Part shown: positions 63,092 to 64,000 of the stretch, in pieces
Layout: every line of letters starts with the position of its first letter
Position numbering within the stretch: position 1 is the stretch's first letter
Assembly (NCBI RefSeq): GCF_002995795.1
Contig: NZ_PVXN01000031.1
Span: 1 to 64,000, forward strand
Direction: 5' to 3'
Length of the DNA: 64,000 nucleotides
Source: Clostridium thermopalmarium DSM 5974
GTDB lineage: Bacteria; Bacillota; Clostridia; Clostridiales; Clostridiaceae
Made by a program: the position numbers and the translations under genes
Notes under the pieces: generated by a model
Told to the model about the DNA's origin: nothing
Database searches by the model: none
What the model saw: the letters and a program-made list of their open reading frames with translations, nothing else

Positions 63092-64000
63092 ATGAAGGAT
63101 ATAGTATTCATAGCTCCTTTTAAGGGATTGAAGACCTTAGGTGAAGAAGTTGTTAAAACAAGGAGGTATAGCAATATAGAAGTAGTAGAAGGAGGTTTGA
63201 GCGAAGGAGTAGAAGTTGCAAAGAAAGTTATTGAAGCTGGAGCTAGGGTGATCATTTCTAGAGGTGGAACTTATACAATGATCAAGAATGTTGTTGACAT
63301 TCCAGTAGTTGAACTTAAAACCACATCTTTTGATATCTTAAGAGGTTTTAGACATTTAATAAATTCCAAAGGGAAAATTGGTGTTGCAGGTTATGAAAAC
63401 GTAATTTATGGATGTGAAGTAATAGGAGAGGTTCTAGGTTTAGATATAGTCAAAATAGAAATTGAAAAGGAAGATAATGCGGAAGAATTATTAGAAAAGT
63501 ATGTTGACCAAGGAATCAAAATATTTGTAGGAGATACTATAGGAAGTCAAACAGCTAGAAATCTAGGATGTAAAAGCTACATTATAGAATCTGGTATAGA
63601 ATCTGTGCTTTATGCTCTACAAGAGGCGAGAAGAATATTAAAAGGATTAAGGCTAGAGAAAGAACGAACTGAAAGACTTAAAACCATAATAAATTTTATA
63701 GATAATGGAATAATAGCAATTGATAATAAAGGGAAGATAAACATATTTAATTCTGTGGCGGAAAAGATATTTGGAATTCATCAGAAGGGAGCTATTGGTA
63801 AGAATGTAGAAGAAGTTATAAGACATACTAAATTAAACAAGGTACTTCAGTCTGGCGATATAGAATTGGGTGAAATACAGGATGTAGGTAGGTTAAAAAT
63901 TGCTACAAATAGAATTCCTATTATTGTAGATGATAAGATAACTGGAGTGGTAGCAACCTTCCAAGATGTTACTAAAATACAAGACTTAGAGCATCAGATA
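63092..64000 (+). CDS. PrpR-type sigma-54 activator, N-terminal part
   Basis: An open frame of 303 codons starts at ATG 63092 after GGGGAGG and runs off the window. Residues 1 to about 190 match the PrpR_N sensor domain (VVEGGLSEGVEVAKKVIEAG, IISRGGTYTMI, VELKTTSFDILR, VGDTIGSQTARNLG). Residues about 205-300 look like a PAS domain (IIAIDNKGKINIFNSVAEKIFG). The family normally continues with a sigma-54 AAA+ domain and a Fis-type DNA-binding domain, which would be beyond 64000. It probably controls genes downstream of the window. Confidence 0.88.
   Translation, partial: MKDIVFIAPFKGLKTLGEEVVKTRRYSNIEVVEGGLSEGVEVAKKVIEAGARVIISRGGTYTMIKNVVDIPVVELKTTSFDILRGFRHLINSKGKIGVAGYENVIYGCEVIGEVLGLDIVKIEIEKEDNAEELLEKYVDQGIKIFVGDTIGSQTARNLGCKSYIIESGIESVLYALQEARRILKGLRLEKERTERLKTIINFIDNGIIAIDNKGKINIFNSVAEKIFGIHQKGAIGKNVEEVIRHTKLNKVLQSGDIELGEIQDVGRLKIATNRIPIIVDDKITGVVATFQDVTKIQDLEHQI

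Overview
The window is a chromosomal piece of a low-GC anaerobic Firmicute, most likely a Clostridium sensu lato. The evidence is AT-rich DNA, strong AGGAGG ribosome binding sites, frequent TTG and GTG starts, and AGA-dominated arginine codons. Gene content agrees: a Wood-Ljungdahl-type MetF, ferredoxin-linked oxidoreductases, and molybdenum hydroxylases beside an anaerobic purine-degradation locus. No species is claimed.

Layout. 1-1229: 3' end of a 23S rRNA gene, 5S rRNA and terminator. 1.4-2.4 kb: a tocopherol-cyclase-like protein. 2.4-30.2 kb: a large purine/urate catabolism locus, comprising (i) ygeX-ygeY-ygeW-carbamate kinase, (ii) a purine permease and adenine deaminase, (iii) a divergent 8-oxoguanine/guanine deaminase-type amidohydrolase, (iv) a MoeA-like molybdopterin protein with a sigma-54 activator, (v) ssnA, a dihydroorotate-dehydrogenase-like ferredoxin protein and two complete three-subunit molybdenum hydroxylases flanking mocA, (vi) an XdhC-type maturation factor, (vii) hydantoinase, a second ygeY and an unannotated 54-residue protein. 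30.2-32.8 kb: thiD-thiM-thiE under a TPP riboswitch. 32.9-41.8 kb: patatin, soluble chemoreceptor-like protein, GntR/ABC-2 transporter operon, and a DNA-metabolism radical SAM pair. 42-47.4 kb: glutathione peroxidase and a methionine-cycle cluster (SAM-I riboswitch, metF, luxS, split methionine synthase). 47.8-50.3 kb: clpS-clpA. 50.4-53.6 kb: LicT/GlcT-type antiterminator and a PTS glucose-family transporter with its RAT. 53.6-61.6 kb: ferritin-like protein, an unknown protein, aldo/keto reductase and a 1775-residue pseudokinase/ATPase/TPR/GGDEF regulator. 61.6-64 kb: TauE/SafE permease, a nested inverted-repeat element, and the start of a PrpR-type sigma-54 activator cut by the window end.

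How it works together. Deaminases and molybdenum hydroxylases should feed purines into a common oxidised intermediate. Hydantoinase-, SsnA- and peptidase-family hydrolases open the rings. YgeX releases ammonia from diaminopropionate-type intermediates. YgeW plus carbamate kinase can turn a carbamoyl group into ATP. The enzymes are a known anaerobic purine/urate gene set; the individual steps are inferred here.

The most notable feature is regulatory. Four transcription units of the locus carry near-identical sigma-54 (-24/-12) promoters (GG-N10-GC). Each is preceded by copies of a 15-bp palindrome close to TTATCANNNTGATAA, and in all four a pair of copies sits exactly 18 bp apart centre to centre. 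The locus also encodes a sigma-54 activator with an intact GAFTGA motif and a four-cysteine sensor domain. This looks like a dedicated enhancer-driven purine regulon.
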